Assembly (NCBI RefSeq): GCF_000413935.1 | Contig: NZ_KE340380.1 | Coordinates: 955,065-1,019,064, forward strand | Direction: 5' to 3' | Source: Acinetobacter colistiniresistens | GTDB lineage: Bacteria > Pseudomonadota > Gammaproteobacteria > Pseudomonadales > Moraxellaceae | Length of the DNA: 64,000 nucleotides | Shown: positions 18,221 through 26,834 of the stretch, one piece after another | Layout of the letters: every line of letters starts with the position of its first letter | Numbering within the stretch: the first letter of the stretch is position 1 | Notes under the pieces: model-generated | Told to the model about the DNA's origin: nothing | What the model saw: only the letters and a program-made list of their open reading frames with translations | Databases searched by the model: none | Translations under genes and position numbers: made by a program

Positions 18221-19122
18221 TGGTGGATTTTATCCATAACAATAAAGATCGATATGGTGTTGAAGCGATTTGTAGAATTTTACCGATTGCACCTTCAACC
18301 TATTACCGAACTTTAGATCTCACTGACAATCCAGAACATCGAGCGAAACGAGATCTACATGATGAGTATCATGCTGAACAAATTAAACGAATTTGGAAAG
18401 AAAGTTCAGGTCGATATGGTGTACGTAAAGTTTGGCAAAAATTGAAACGTGAGGGTTATGTTATTGCACGTTGTACAGTTGCTCGATTGATGCAAAAGCT
18501 AGGTATACAAGGTGTTTGGCGTGGTAAGAATAAACAAACCACCCGTAACCGAGATGACCAAAAACGGGCAGATGATTTAGTGAAACGTAATTTTAATGCT
18601 GATCATCCAAACCAACTATGGGTGGGTGACTTTACGTATATTCAAACTCATTCAGGCTGGGTATATACCGCATTTGTTATTGATGTGTTCTCACGAGCAA
18701 TTGTTGGATGGAAAGTATCTACACGGATGAATACAGATATGGTGCTTGATGCATTAGAGCAAGCATTGCATGATCGAGGCATGCCAAAGAATGTGATTCA
18801 TCATTCCGACAGAGGTGTGCAATATCTTTCCATTCGCTATACCAATCGTTTAGAAGCAGCAAATTTACGAGCATCAGTCGGTACAACGGGTGATTCATAC
18901 GATAATGCTCTGGCTGAAACGGTGAATGGCTTATACAAAACAGAGGTGATTGAATATTTAAAAGCAGATTGGCAAGGTTTAGCAGATGTACAACTTGCGA
19001 CACTAAACTGGGTAGATTGGTTCAATAAAAAGCGTGTACACAGTGCACTGGGTTATGTATCGCCTTTTGAGTTTGAAGCAATGTACTATGATAAGATTAA
19101 CCCGTTAGGTCAGGTGGCTTAA
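18220..19122 (+). CDS. IS3-family OrfB transposase catalytic domain
   Basis: The 300-aa product has a HTH_21 region (about residues 45-100) and an rve integrase core with the DDE triad: D in VGDFTYI (about 136), D in HHSDRGVQY (about 197) and E in NALAETVNGLYK 35 residues later. It ends with the conserved NKKRVHSALGYVSPFEFE. It is produced mainly as an OrfAB fusion through -1 frameshifting; the ATG at 18220 could also allow separate translation. No stop or frameshift damages the frame. Confidence 0.93.
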   Translation: MVDFIHNNKDRYGVEAICRILPIAPSTYYRTLDLTDNPEHRAKRDLHDEYHAEQIKRIWKESSGRYGVRKVWQKLKREGYVIARCTVARLMQKLGIQGVWRGKNKQTTRNRDDQKRADDLVKRNFNADHPNQLWVGDFTYIQTHSGWVYTAFVIDVFSRAIVGWKVSTRMNTDMVLDALEQALHDRGMPKNVIHHSDRGVQYLSIRYTNRLEAANLRASVGTTGDSYDNALAETVNGLYKTEVIEYLKADWQGLADVQLATLNWVDWFNKKRVHSALGYVSPFEFEAMYYDKINPLGQVA

Positions 19123-19168
19123 CTTAAATAAAAAAGTCTCCGACAAACCCGGTACGGTTCAGAATCCG

Positions 19169-19645
19169 TTAAGGATTCGCGCTGTCGGTTCGAATCCAAA
19201 CTTGAGTGCGCCCAAGTGCAGAAATCCCCATATATCCTCGCATACGCAGACGCTTTCCATCAGCACTCAATTGCGCCTTACCTTTATAAATATTACCTGT
19301 TTTAGGCTCAAGAACTCGACCATCAATATATTGATTCGGATTTTTCGGATCTTCTTTTAGCCCCCATGCAATTTGCAGTCCCAAAATGGGCTTATTTTTA
19401 AATGGTTCAGGACATTTAACACAGTGGGTCAATACTGTAGCACCGCCAGGAACGGGATAACGATAGACAATCGTTCCTGTATAAGTATTATCGGGTTTCT
19501 TTTTAATTTCCACGATTGAAAGCTGCTCCCCTGTACGATCATCAATACTTTTCCAAAACCCTTCTGGGGTTGAAGCAAAACTAAGTGTCGTGAATACAGT
19601 GAAAGAGATGCCCATGATTCCTTTCATGAGGGTGTTTTTTTGCAT
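19169..19645 (-). CDS. DUF2147 family secreted protein, copy 2
   Basis: The 158-aa paralogue of copy 1 shares the signal-peptide core (MKGIMGISFTVFTTLSFA-S), EGFWKSIDDRTGEQLSIVEI, GTIVYRYP, the CVKC pair, YIDGRVLEP, GKRLRMRGYMGISALGRT and the end IRTDSANP. It is exported to the periplasm; function unknown. The ATG at 19645 has GGAG 6-7 nt upstream. Its stop codon is 5 bp from the IS3 flank, so its own terminator is now 1.3 kb away and its transcript would run antisense through the transposase genes. The tandem layout suggests an old duplication. Confidence 0.82.
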   Translation of the reverse strand: MQKNTLMKGIMGISFTVFTTLSFASTPEGFWKSIDDRTGEQLSIVEIKKKPDNTYTGTIVYRYPVPGGATVLTHCVKCPEPFKNKPILGLQIAWGLKEDPKNPNQYIDGRVLEPKTGNIYKGKAQLSADGKRLRMRGYMGISALGRTQVWIRTDSANP

Positions 19646-19998
19646 AATGAACTCCGTAATGCAAAACCGATCCGTCTATGGCTTCATTTTTATACGAATG
19701 TTCAGAAACAATCAACATAGCAAAAGATCATTTAACTATTTAAAATTGAACAAAGTTTTAAGTAATTCTCAGAATTTTCAATTAATGGTTATGGCTTGGC
19801 ACTACGCACACAAATCCACTTTAAGATTTGACTTAAAGTAGAAACTCAAATAGTGCTCTACATCTCAGCAACAATTAGGTCGCCTTGATGTGATGAAGAC
19901 TCCACCTATTTGAGTGTCCACAATCTCGTCTATAATTTTTATCTATCTATAAACTTTGCATCACTCTACGGATACAGCATGTATAATTCTCTTTTTTA
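19646..19998. other. Intergenic region with inverted repeats; no gene seen
   Basis: 353 bp upstream of DUF2147 copy 2 and the 393-aa gene (divergent). It holds ACTTTAA-N8-TTAAAGT (19818-19839) and a wider pair, ACTCAAATAG (19844-19853) with CTATTTGAGT (19906-19915), separated by 52 bp. The wider pair could close a long stem-loop or be the ends of a decayed small element. No convincing coding frame. Confidence 0.35.
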
Positions 19999-21180
19999 AT
20001 GGTCGCAGGTTTAAAATCAATGGATTTACAGACTCTACAAAAACAGTTAGATGAAAGTAGCCATTGCCCGCTGTGCCACGCGTCAATGTTCTGGATTGAA
20101 GCAGAACAGTACAACCAAGAATTTCAATTCCACGAATGCAGCCACTGTCAACATCGTGTCTTTAAAAGTGACAGCAAACTGAATTGCCATTGTGCTCAAT
20201 GCACCGCTCAACGGAAAAAACAAACCCAGCAGACCATTTTACAAGAACAGCGAAAGAACAAAGTTAAAGACGAAGTCATTTATAGTCTGAATCAACTGAG
20301 TTTTTTACATAAATTATTTTTGCTCAGCCTGCTAGATAACTATGCACGCGAAGACATACAGCATGATGAGCTGATTCATTGGCAGAATATTAAATATCGA
20401 GAATTTACACCCAACTATTTGTTCCAGAATCATTTAGTTCAAGAATTACTGAAACTCGGAGTATTTAAGTCACAAGATAGTAACTTGGAAACTGAACATT
20501 TTTATTTGAATGTTCGACTGGATGGCTATTCTGACCCTAGCTTGTTTAGTGTCACTCAACAATTGCGGCACTGGTTTTATGAAAATCTGAGTCTAGGAAT
20601 TCCCTTTAAAAACACCGATGAGGTCAAGGATGCTCTCTACCTCGTGCTTTACCAAGAAATTGTACAATTCATGCAGTTCTATTGTCGAACTTGGGGCATC
20701 CAGATTGCAGGTAGCCGTCCTTTCCAAGCTTTTTGTTACCGTTTAATGGAAGGTCTCGCTGTCGGCCAAATTTTTTATTTGATTCAAACCGCATTAGAAT
20801 ATCTGCATAAACAGAATGCTTTGCAGCCAAGAAATGATAAATTCATTAATACCAATTTATTAAAAAAGACCTTGGAACAATATCGTGAGCGTGCCTTAAC
20901 TGAACGTTGGGAAACCACGACCTTACCAAGACCCTATACCATTCCATTTAGTAAAATGAGTGAAGTGCTGCTGTTTAAATTTTTGGGTTACGACGAGAGC
21001 ATTTTTATTCAGCCGGTCTGGAAATCTTGGCGAAAAATCGAACCTCGCCTAAGTTTCTACTCGGTCAAACGGTGCATGTATTGTGGTTCAAATGACTTAA
21101 TTGTGGATTATGATGCCGAAGATTATGTGTCATTAATTTGTCGTCAATGTAAGCATCAAGATCATTATTTCACTCGCTAA
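19999..21180 (+). CDS. Hypothetical protein with Cys clusters at both ends (393 aa)
   Basis: The N-terminus holds C23-P-L-C26, C47-S-H-C50 and C63-H-C65-A-Q-C68, which look like metal-binding clusters. The last 35 residues form a CMYCGS...CRQCKHQ zinc-ribbon pattern. Between them is a long helical, aromatic-rich region without TM helices. I do not recognise the family or a catalytic motif. ATG starts at 19999 and 20020 are both possible; the second (MDLQTLQKQL) has an AGG upstream. It ends 24 nt before thiM on the same strand, so the two are likely co-transcribed, but no thiamine role follows from its sequence. Confidence 0.6.
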   Translation: MVAGLKSMDLQTLQKQLDESSHCPLCHASMFWIEAEQYNQEFQFHECSHCQHRVFKSDSKLNCHCAQCTAQRKKQTQQTILQEQRKNKVKDEVIYSLNQLSFLHKLFLLSLLDNYAREDIQHDELIHWQNIKYREFTPNYLFQNHLVQELLKLGVFKSQDSNLETEHFYLNVRLDGYSDPSLFSVTQQLRHWFYENLSLGIPFKNTDEVKDALYLVLYQEIVQFMQFYCRTWGIQIAGSRPFQAFCYRLMEGLAVGQIFYLIQTALEYLHKQNALQPRNDKFINTNLLKKTLEQYRERALTERWETTTLPRPYTIPFSKMSEVLLFKFLGYDESIFIQPVWKSWRKIEPRLSFYSVKRCMYCGSNDLIVDYDAEDYVSLICRQCKHQDHYFTR

Positions 21181-21204
21181 TAAAGACCTTATTCAGGATA
21201 TGTC

Positions 21205-22020
21205 ATGTCACACAAACAACAACTGATTGATCAAGTCATCGAAGCTTGGCGTGCCTTACAACAACAAACGCCTTTAGTGCAATGCATGACCAATAGCGTT
21301 GCCAACAATTATGTGGCAAATATCTTACTGGCAGCAGGTGCATCTCCTGCCATGATTGATAATCCATTTGAAGCCGAAGATTTCACCAAAATCAGTGCCG
21401 CCTTAAGTATCAACCTGGGTACACCCACCACCGAACAGACCCAAGCCATGTTGATTTCAGCTCAAACGGCTCAGCAGCAGCAAGTGCCTTGGGTACTTGA
21501 CCCTGTCGGTTATGGTGCAGTGTTAAAATGGCGCAGTGCAACGGTCGATCAACTGTTAACATTCCAACCTAGTATTATTCGCGGCAATGCTTCGGAGATC
21601 AGTACCTTAGCGGGCAGCCAAATCCAATCTAAAGGTGTCGATAGCACTTTAAATAGTCATGAGGTTTATGCACAAGCCAAAAGCCTGTTGCAGCACACTG
21701 AATGTATTGCAATTTCAGGTGAATCAGACTTCATCATCTCTAAACAATTCGATGCTGTAATTCAAGTCAATGGTGGCTGTCATTTACAACCTAAAATTAC
21801 GGCAACAGGGTGTGCCTTAGGCGCATTAACCGCAGCCTATCATGCAGTCAGTCATCCAACCATTGCTGCACTTGCCTCACATGTTCATTTTGCCATTGCA
21901 GGTAAACTGGCTTATGAGCATGCACAAACCGTTGGCAGCTTTAATGTAGCCTTTTTGGATTATGTGCATATGCTGGATGACAACCTGATTCAGCAATATG
22001 TCGATATTAAAATCCTTTAA
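21205..22020 (+). CDS. thiM: Hydroxyethylthiazole kinase ThiM
   Basis: ThiM phosphorylates 4-methyl-5-(2-hydroxyethyl)thiazole in the thiamine salvage pathway. Family motifs seen in the 271-aa product: PLVQCMTNSVANNYVANILLAAGASPAM at the N-terminus, VLDPVGYGA, IIRGNASEI, AISGESDFI and the catalytic region TATGCALGALTAA. Length matches the family. An AGGA lies 8 nt before the ATG. No TPP riboswitch-like leader is visible, since only 24 bp separate it from the upstream Cys-rich gene. No thiD/thiE is nearby, so the pathway partners must be elsewhere. Confidence 0.93.
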   Translation: MSHKQQLIDQVIEAWRALQQQTPLVQCMTNSVANNYVANILLAAGASPAMIDNPFEAEDFTKISAALSINLGTPTTEQTQAMLISAQTAQQQQVPWVLDPVGYGAVLKWRSATVDQLLTFQPSIIRGNASEISTLAGSQIQSKGVDSTLNSHEVYAQAKSLLQHTECIAISGESDFIISKQFDAVIQVNGGCHLQPKITATGCALGALTAAYHAVSHPTIAALASHVHFAIAGKLAYEHAQTVGSFNVAFLDYVHMLDDNLIQQYVDIKIL

Positions 22021-22056
22021 AACGGTTTGATTCCGTAAAAATTCATTGCTACGGCT

Positions 22057-22087
22057 AAAAAAACACATCAACTGATGTGTTTTTTTA
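22057..22087. terminator. Bidirectional intrinsic terminator between thiM and the MFS gene
   Basis: AAAAACACATCA pairs with TGATGTGTTTTT with A7 before and T7 after, 37 nt past thiM and 43 nt past the convergent MFS stop. The symmetry serves both genes. Confidence 0.88.
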
Positions 22088-22129
22088 TTCTGGGCTTGAA
22101 TGAACAATCTGCTGATTTAGCTTTCTAAT

Positions 22130-23305
22130 CTAAAAACGGATAACGTTTTCATAATGCCGAGGATCAAGACGAATCATCAGCCCTGCAACAATCACGACCA
22201 TCGTTAAATGCCAGATCCATCCTGCGGCATAAGTTCCCGTCATACCATGCAATACCGCAACCCACCACGGCGCAAGTGCCGCCAGTAGAAAGCCACCACC
22301 TTGCATCAAGGCTGAAAGTTGACCCGCATGCATTGGATCAGCCAAATGGTCGAGCACCACAATCATCAGCAAGGCAAAACATCCGCCTAAGCCCGCTCCC
22401 ACGGTAATCGCCCAGAGATAAGGCAAAGCATCTGCAAAAAAGGCCAAGCCTGAAAAGCCAATCAACTGCAAGATCAAGGTGATCGCAATCCAAATACGGC
22501 GATCTTGATTGTTACGGGATAAATAAGGCAATAGCAATGCGGCTGCCGCTTGGCTGAGCGTTAACACAGCCATCAATTTGCCACTTGCGGTTGCAGTCCA
22601 ACCCTGCGCTTGAAAAGCAGGTGCCAGCCAAGCCACAATCGAGCTATAGCCACCGTTGATCAAACCAAAACAACTGATCAACAACCATGTCCTCGGTTGT
22701 TTTAACAGTGCCGATACCGAAGGCTTTTTTTTCTGCTGCTGTGCCGCTTTGGTCAAAAAGCAACTTGCAAATGCGAAAGCCAGTAATGCCGGCAAGGCAA
22801 AAATAGCCAGCCCGATTTTCCAGTCAGCACTCGTGTTTGTGACTACAGGCGCAATGACAGCACCAAGCGCCCCACCGCCCATCAGCATCGCAGAATAAAG
22901 CCCCATCATCGGACTGAGATGAGCATGGAACTCTCTTTTTATTAGACTGGGAAAAGCGGCTTGAACCACAGCCACGCCAAAACCAATAATAGCTGCTGTT
23001 CCAATTAAAGCCCATCCATTGGGTACAATGAAACGCAAGCCGCATCCTAAGCAAATCAGCCCTAAGGCCCCGAGAATGGCACGGCGTTCACCGATCGCGC
23101 TTTGTATCGCAGGACCAATAAATGCAATTAACCCCATCAGTAACATTGGCACCAGGGTTAATAGTGCAATGCCTTGTAAACTCAATCCAGTCGTTGTTCG
23201 AATCTGATTGGCAACAGGCCCAATACTGGTCATAAAGGGTCGGAGGTTCAATCCCACCAAAGCAACGGTTAAGATCAAAAAAGATCGCTGATTTATCCTA
23301 TTCAT
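22130..23305 (-). CDS. CynX/NimT-like MFS transporter
   Basis: The 391-aa product has twelve predicted TM helices. The N-terminal LVGLNLRPFMTSIGPVANQI and LLTLVPMLLMGLIAF, and the later LMQGGGFLLAALAPW, fit the CynX group (cyanate transporter-like; E. coli CynX and YeaN/NimT). NimT exports 2-nitroimidazole, and CynX is linked to cyanate; neither substrate can be assigned here. No cynS or cynT is adjacent. The neighbour at its 5' side is the guanine-deaminase-type gene on the same strand with an 18-bp gap, so the two probably form an operon (deaminase first), which could point to purine-related export. Confidence 0.78.
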   Translation of the reverse strand: MNRINQRSFLILTVALVGLNLRPFMTSIGPVANQIRTTTGLSLQGIALLTLVPMLLMGLIAFIGPAIQSAIGERRAILGALGLICLGCGLRFIVPNGWALIGTAAIIGFGVAVVQAAFPSLIKREFHAHLSPMMGLYSAMLMGGGALGAVIAPVVTNTSADWKIGLAIFALPALLAFAFASCFLTKAAQQQKKKPSVSALLKQPRTWLLISCFGLINGGYSSIVAWLAPAFQAQGWTATASGKLMAVLTLSQAAAALLLPYLSRNNQDRRIWIAITLILQLIGFSGLAFFADALPYLWAITVGAGLGGCFALLMIVVLDHLADPMHAGQLSALMQGGGFLLAALAPWWVAVLHGMTGTYAAGWIWHLTMVVIVAGLMIRLDPRHYENVIRF

Positions 23306-23323
23306 GTTTTAGCTGCACATCAA

Positions 23324-23785
23324 TCATGTGATGGATTTCCAATAGCGGTACAAATCGGGCTTTGTTTCAATGCGTACAGGCACATAACGGATTATCATCG
23401 ACTGCTCTGCAAAAGGTTTGGCTAAGTCAGCATAGATCGCTGCCGTTGATAAACCATAGGCTTCAGCATCCTCATTGGAGTGTGCATAAGTCACGCTAGT
23501 AATTCCCGCCATACGCATCGCTGCCATACACATTGGACAAGGCTGCCCACTGGCAAAGACAACACAACCGTACAAATTGGCTGTCCCCAATTGCTGGCTT
23601 GCGGCACGTATTGCCAAGAGTTCTGCGTGTGCGGTGGGGTCATTACTTTTCAGTATTTCATTGACAGCTGACGCAATCACTTGGCCATCTTTCACCAAGA
23701 TTGCACCAAACGGCCGTCCACCTTGCTCGCAATTTTGATAAGCCAGTTCAACGGCCTGACGTAGAAAATCGGTATTCTGTTGCAC
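23324..23785 (-). CDS. Nucleoside/guanine deaminase (CDA fold)
   Basis: The 153-aa product is a zinc-dependent cytidine-deaminase-fold enzyme with HAELLAI (zinc His and catalytic Glu) and PCPMCMAAM (zinc Cys pair), plus FGAILVKDGQVIASAVNEI as in bacterial guanine deaminases (GuaD, GDEase). I place the start at a GTG at 23785, which has GGAG 7 nt upstream and gives MQQNTDFLRQAVELAYQN. A longer frame from an ATG at 23857 reads antisense through the indolepyruvate oxidoreductase remnant and is spurious. It probably converts guanine to xanthine. It is the first gene of a pair with the MFS gene. Confidence 0.85.
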   Translation of the reverse strand: MQQNTDFLRQAVELAYQNCEQGGRPFGAILVKDGQVIASAVNEILKSNDPTAHAELLAIRAASQQLGTANLYGCVVFASGQPCPMCMAAMRMAGITSVTYAHSNEDAEAYGLSTAAIYADLAKPFAEQSMIIRYVPVRIETKPDLYRYWKSIT

Positions 23786-23802
23786 GTCTATGCTCCAATT
23801 AT

Positions 23803-26529
23803 TTTGCTTTTGCGCCTGCACGCAGTAACGCTTTTTCGATATGGCTACCTGCGGCATTGGCTTATGCCCGCGCCAATCAACTGAATCGAATCACATGGCC
23901 GTGTGAGCATGCCCGTATCGGTATTGCTGCCAGTGGTAAAGGCTATCTGGATACCATTGAAGCCTTGCGCATTCTCGGCATTGAAAATGAAACCGCGCAA
24001 CAACTGGGATTACGGGTTTATCAGGTTGCACTGATTTGGCCTTTAGAACCACAAGGTCTGCGTGAGTTTGCCGAAGGTTTACAAGAACTAATTGTGGTCG
24101 AAGAAAAACGTCCGATTCTAGAAGCACAGATCAAGGATGAATTGTATTCCCTACCTGATAAGCAACGTCCACATGTGATCGGCAAAGCAATCCATGGTAA
24201 AGGTGAATGGAGTACCTCATTTGAGGACGCTCCATTGATTGGTCATTACGAGTTCCAACCTGAACCGATTGCCAAAATGTTGGCAGCACGGTTTTTAAAA
24301 TTAGATTTGCCCGAAAGTTTAAGACAGCAAATCCAGAGTCGTATCGATTTATTGCAAAAAGCTGAGCAAGAATCACGCCGTGTGCTGGATCTGGCTGAAC
24401 GTAAACCCTATTTTTGTAGCGGTTGTCCGCATAACACTTCAACAGTCGTACCAGAAGGCAGTCGTGCACTGGGCGGCATCGGTTGTCACTATATTGCGGT
24501 GTCACTGGATCGAGGCACAGAAACCTTTTCGCAAATGGGTGGCGAAGGTGTCAGTTGGGCGGGTGCCTCACATTTCACCAATGAAAAACATATTTTTGCC
24601 AATCTCGGTGATGGCACCTATTTCCACTCTGGCTATCTGGCAATCCGGCAAGCCATCGCTGCAAACATTAATATTACCTATAAAATTCTCTATAACGATG
24701 CGGTCGCCATGACTGGTGGTCAGCATGTCGATGGACACCTCAGTGTCGCTCAACTGACCCGACAACTGGATGCTGAAGGCATTAAAAAACAAGTCATTGT
24801 CACGGATGAACCTGAGCTGATCCATGCCGAAGAACATCTTGCGCCGCATGTCGATATCCGCCACAGAAATGACCTCGATGCCGTGCAACGTGAATTACGT
24901 GATATTTCAGGTGTGACCGCTTTAATCTATGTGCAAACCTGTGCCAGTGAAAAGCGTCGTCGCCGTAAACGCGATATGTATCCTGATCCAGCTGAACGTC
25001 TTTATATCAATAGTGACATTTGTGAAGGCTGCGGTGATTGTTCTAAAAAATCCAATTGCCTATCGATTGAACCTGTAGAAACCACTTTGGGTACCAAGCG
25101 TCAAATTAACCAAAGCAGCTGTAATAAAGATTTCACCTGTGTAGAAGGTTTCTGCCCAAGCTTTGTGACCGTTCATACCCGTGATATGAAACGCCCTGCC
25201 AAATTTGAAGGCTTTGCTGCGGGTTGGCCTGATCGCCCCATCATTCCTCAACTGACTGATACGCCGAGTCGTATTATGGTGGGTGGTATCGGTGGTACAG
25301 GTGTGGTCACTGTCGGCGCTTTACTGGGTATGGCAGCTCATCTGGAAGGCAAAGCCACCCGAGTCATGGACATGGCTGGGCTGGCACAAAAAGGCGGTAC
25401 GGTATATTCCTATATACAAATTGCCACCGATGATGCACAAATTTCATCGACTAAAATTCCAGAACATCAATGTAATCTATTGATCGGCGCCGATGCTATT
25501 GTCGCAGGTAGCAATGCCGCACTCTCCCGTTTAAAACAAGATGCAATGGTGATCGTCAATGAAGACGGCTCACCCACCTCTGACTTTATTAACAAACGTG
25601 ACTGGTATGCACCGATTAATGATTTAATCGATCGTCTGCGCGGCCGTGTCCAACAAGGGAAACTGGTCTCCTTACCTGCTGCACGCATTGCAACCCAAGT
25701 ATTGGGGGATGCCATCTACGCCAATCAGATCTTGCTCGGTATGGCATGGCAGTCAGGGCAAGTTCCTTTGCTACGTGAAAGTATTGAAAAAGCCATCCAA
25801 CTGAATGGCACGGCGATTGACAAAAATCTTGAAGCCTTCCGTATCGGTTGTCATCTCGCCAGCGATCCAGACTTAGTCACTGCTTTACTCGCTAGCCTGC
25901 CGAAAACCAATACGCCACAAACACTCACTGAACTCATCAACGATCGCACGATACGTCTGCAAGACTATTGGAATGAGGCTTATGCGAATCGCTACAGAAT
26001 GCTGTTAGAACAAGTGGCTAAATTGCTTCCTGAAGCATTGGCAAGCACCATCGCAACCCAACTGTATCGTGTCATGGCCTATAAAGATGAGTATGAAGTG
26101 GCGCGTTTGCTCACTGGCACAAGCTTTAAAAAATCAATTGAGTCGCAATTTGGTCGTGGTGTCCGTCTTTCCTATCATCTTGCACCACCGACCTTGGGTA
26201 CTGATCAAAATATCCGTAAACGTATCTTTGGCTACTGGATGCGCTTTCCAATGATGTTACTTGCCCGTTTACAATGGCTGCGCGAAAGTTTCTTTGATCC
26301 ATTTGCACGTCAACAAGAACGTCAATATGAGCATGCATGGCGTGATCGTTATATCGCCTTTGTTGAAACTCTGATCTCATCGCCAAACAGCTATAATTTA
26401 GTTGTTGCAGAACAGATTGCCGAATTACCTGCTGAAGTCCGTGGTTTTGGACATATCAAAATGCAAGCCATGCAAGCCGCAAACCAACGCTGGGATGAGT
26501 TGTCAGTTGATCTCACCAACAAAGTTTAA
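23803..26529 (+). pseudogene. Indolepyruvate:ferredoxin oxidoreductase, 5'-truncated
   Basis: About 909 codons of an iorA/iorB-fused type oxidoreductase remain. Visible are IGIAASGKGYLDTIEAL, the TPP-binding domain (GCPHNTSTVVPEGSRALGGI, GDGTYFHSG), a ferredoxin-type cluster region CEGCGDCSKKSNC, and the gamma domain GGIGGTGVVTVGALLGMAAH with AQKGGTVYSYI. Full members run about 1150-1190 residues; the first 230 or so, with the pyrimidine-binding part of the TPP site, are missing. The frame stays open upstream only by reading antisense through the deaminase gene. There is no plausible promoter or Shine-Dalgarno sequence, so this is most likely a deletion remnant. The 3' end is intact. Confidence 0.8.
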
Positions 26530-26834
26530 GTACCAATAAATCGCTGACTGAGTATATTCAATAAAATATCTACTCAGTCAGCTGATTAAAAATCAACATC
26601 GCTCTGGATCAGTACCGTATCTGTTTGATGGCATGTTGATCCAGACGCATTGTAAAAATCCCAGAGCTAACAAACCCTAAATTCCATAGACGATAAACCC
26701 AGAATAGAGCACGCATCGAATAGAAATTTAATTGATGCATCCCTCAAATAAGTTAAAGTAACTCTACTTAACTTGAATGCTCAAGTTAAAAAAACTGACA
26801 AGAAATTGCGAAAATAATGATCAAGGAATAAACA
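26530..26834. other. Intergenic region upstream of gcdH with a long hairpin
   Basis: 305 bp without a gene. A perfect 12-bp inverted pair, GCTGACTGAGTA (26543-26554) and TACTCAGTCAGC (26571-26582), follows the oxidoreductase remnant and may act as a terminator despite lacking a T run. A second dyad lies at 26768-26789 (listed separately). Confidence 0.4.
26768..26789. promoter_or_regulatory. Candidate operator upstream of gcdH
   Basis: TTAACTTGA-ATGC-TCAAGTTAA is a perfect 9-bp dyad ending 45 nt before the gcdH start, in the promoter region. It is a good candidate for a dimeric repressor or activator site; the regulator is not in the window. Confidence 0.45.

Larger units (their letters stand above)
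17853..19161 (+). mobile_element. Complete IS3-family insertion sequence (about 1309 bp, IS51-like)
   Basis: Terminal inverted repeats begin TGAACCGTACCGGGTTTGTC at the left and end with its complement ending GGTACGGTTCA at the right; they match for about 25 bp. A 3-bp direct repeat, GAA, flanks the element (17850-17852 and 19162-19164), as expected for this family. It carries orfA and orfB in the -1 relation with intact DDE residues, so it is probably active. I did not assign an IS name. Insertion is between two DUF2147 genes. Confidence 0.92.

Noticed and set aside
21181..21204. TPP riboswitch before thiM
   Set aside because: Only 24 bp separate thiM from the upstream gene and no thi-box-like sequence is seen.
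23701..23802. N-terminal extension of the indolepyruvate oxidoreductase frame (start at 23701)
   Set aside because: It is antisense to the conserved deaminase coding sequence and has no similarity to the oxidoreductase.
23786..23857. N-terminal extension of the deaminase from an ATG at 23857
   Set aside because: It reads antisense through the oxidoreductase remnant; GTG 23785 has a strong Shine-Dalgarno sequence and fits family length.
24131..24888. Minus-strand frames of 124 and 106 codons
   Set aside because: Both are shadows of the oxidoreductase coding sequence, without start signals.
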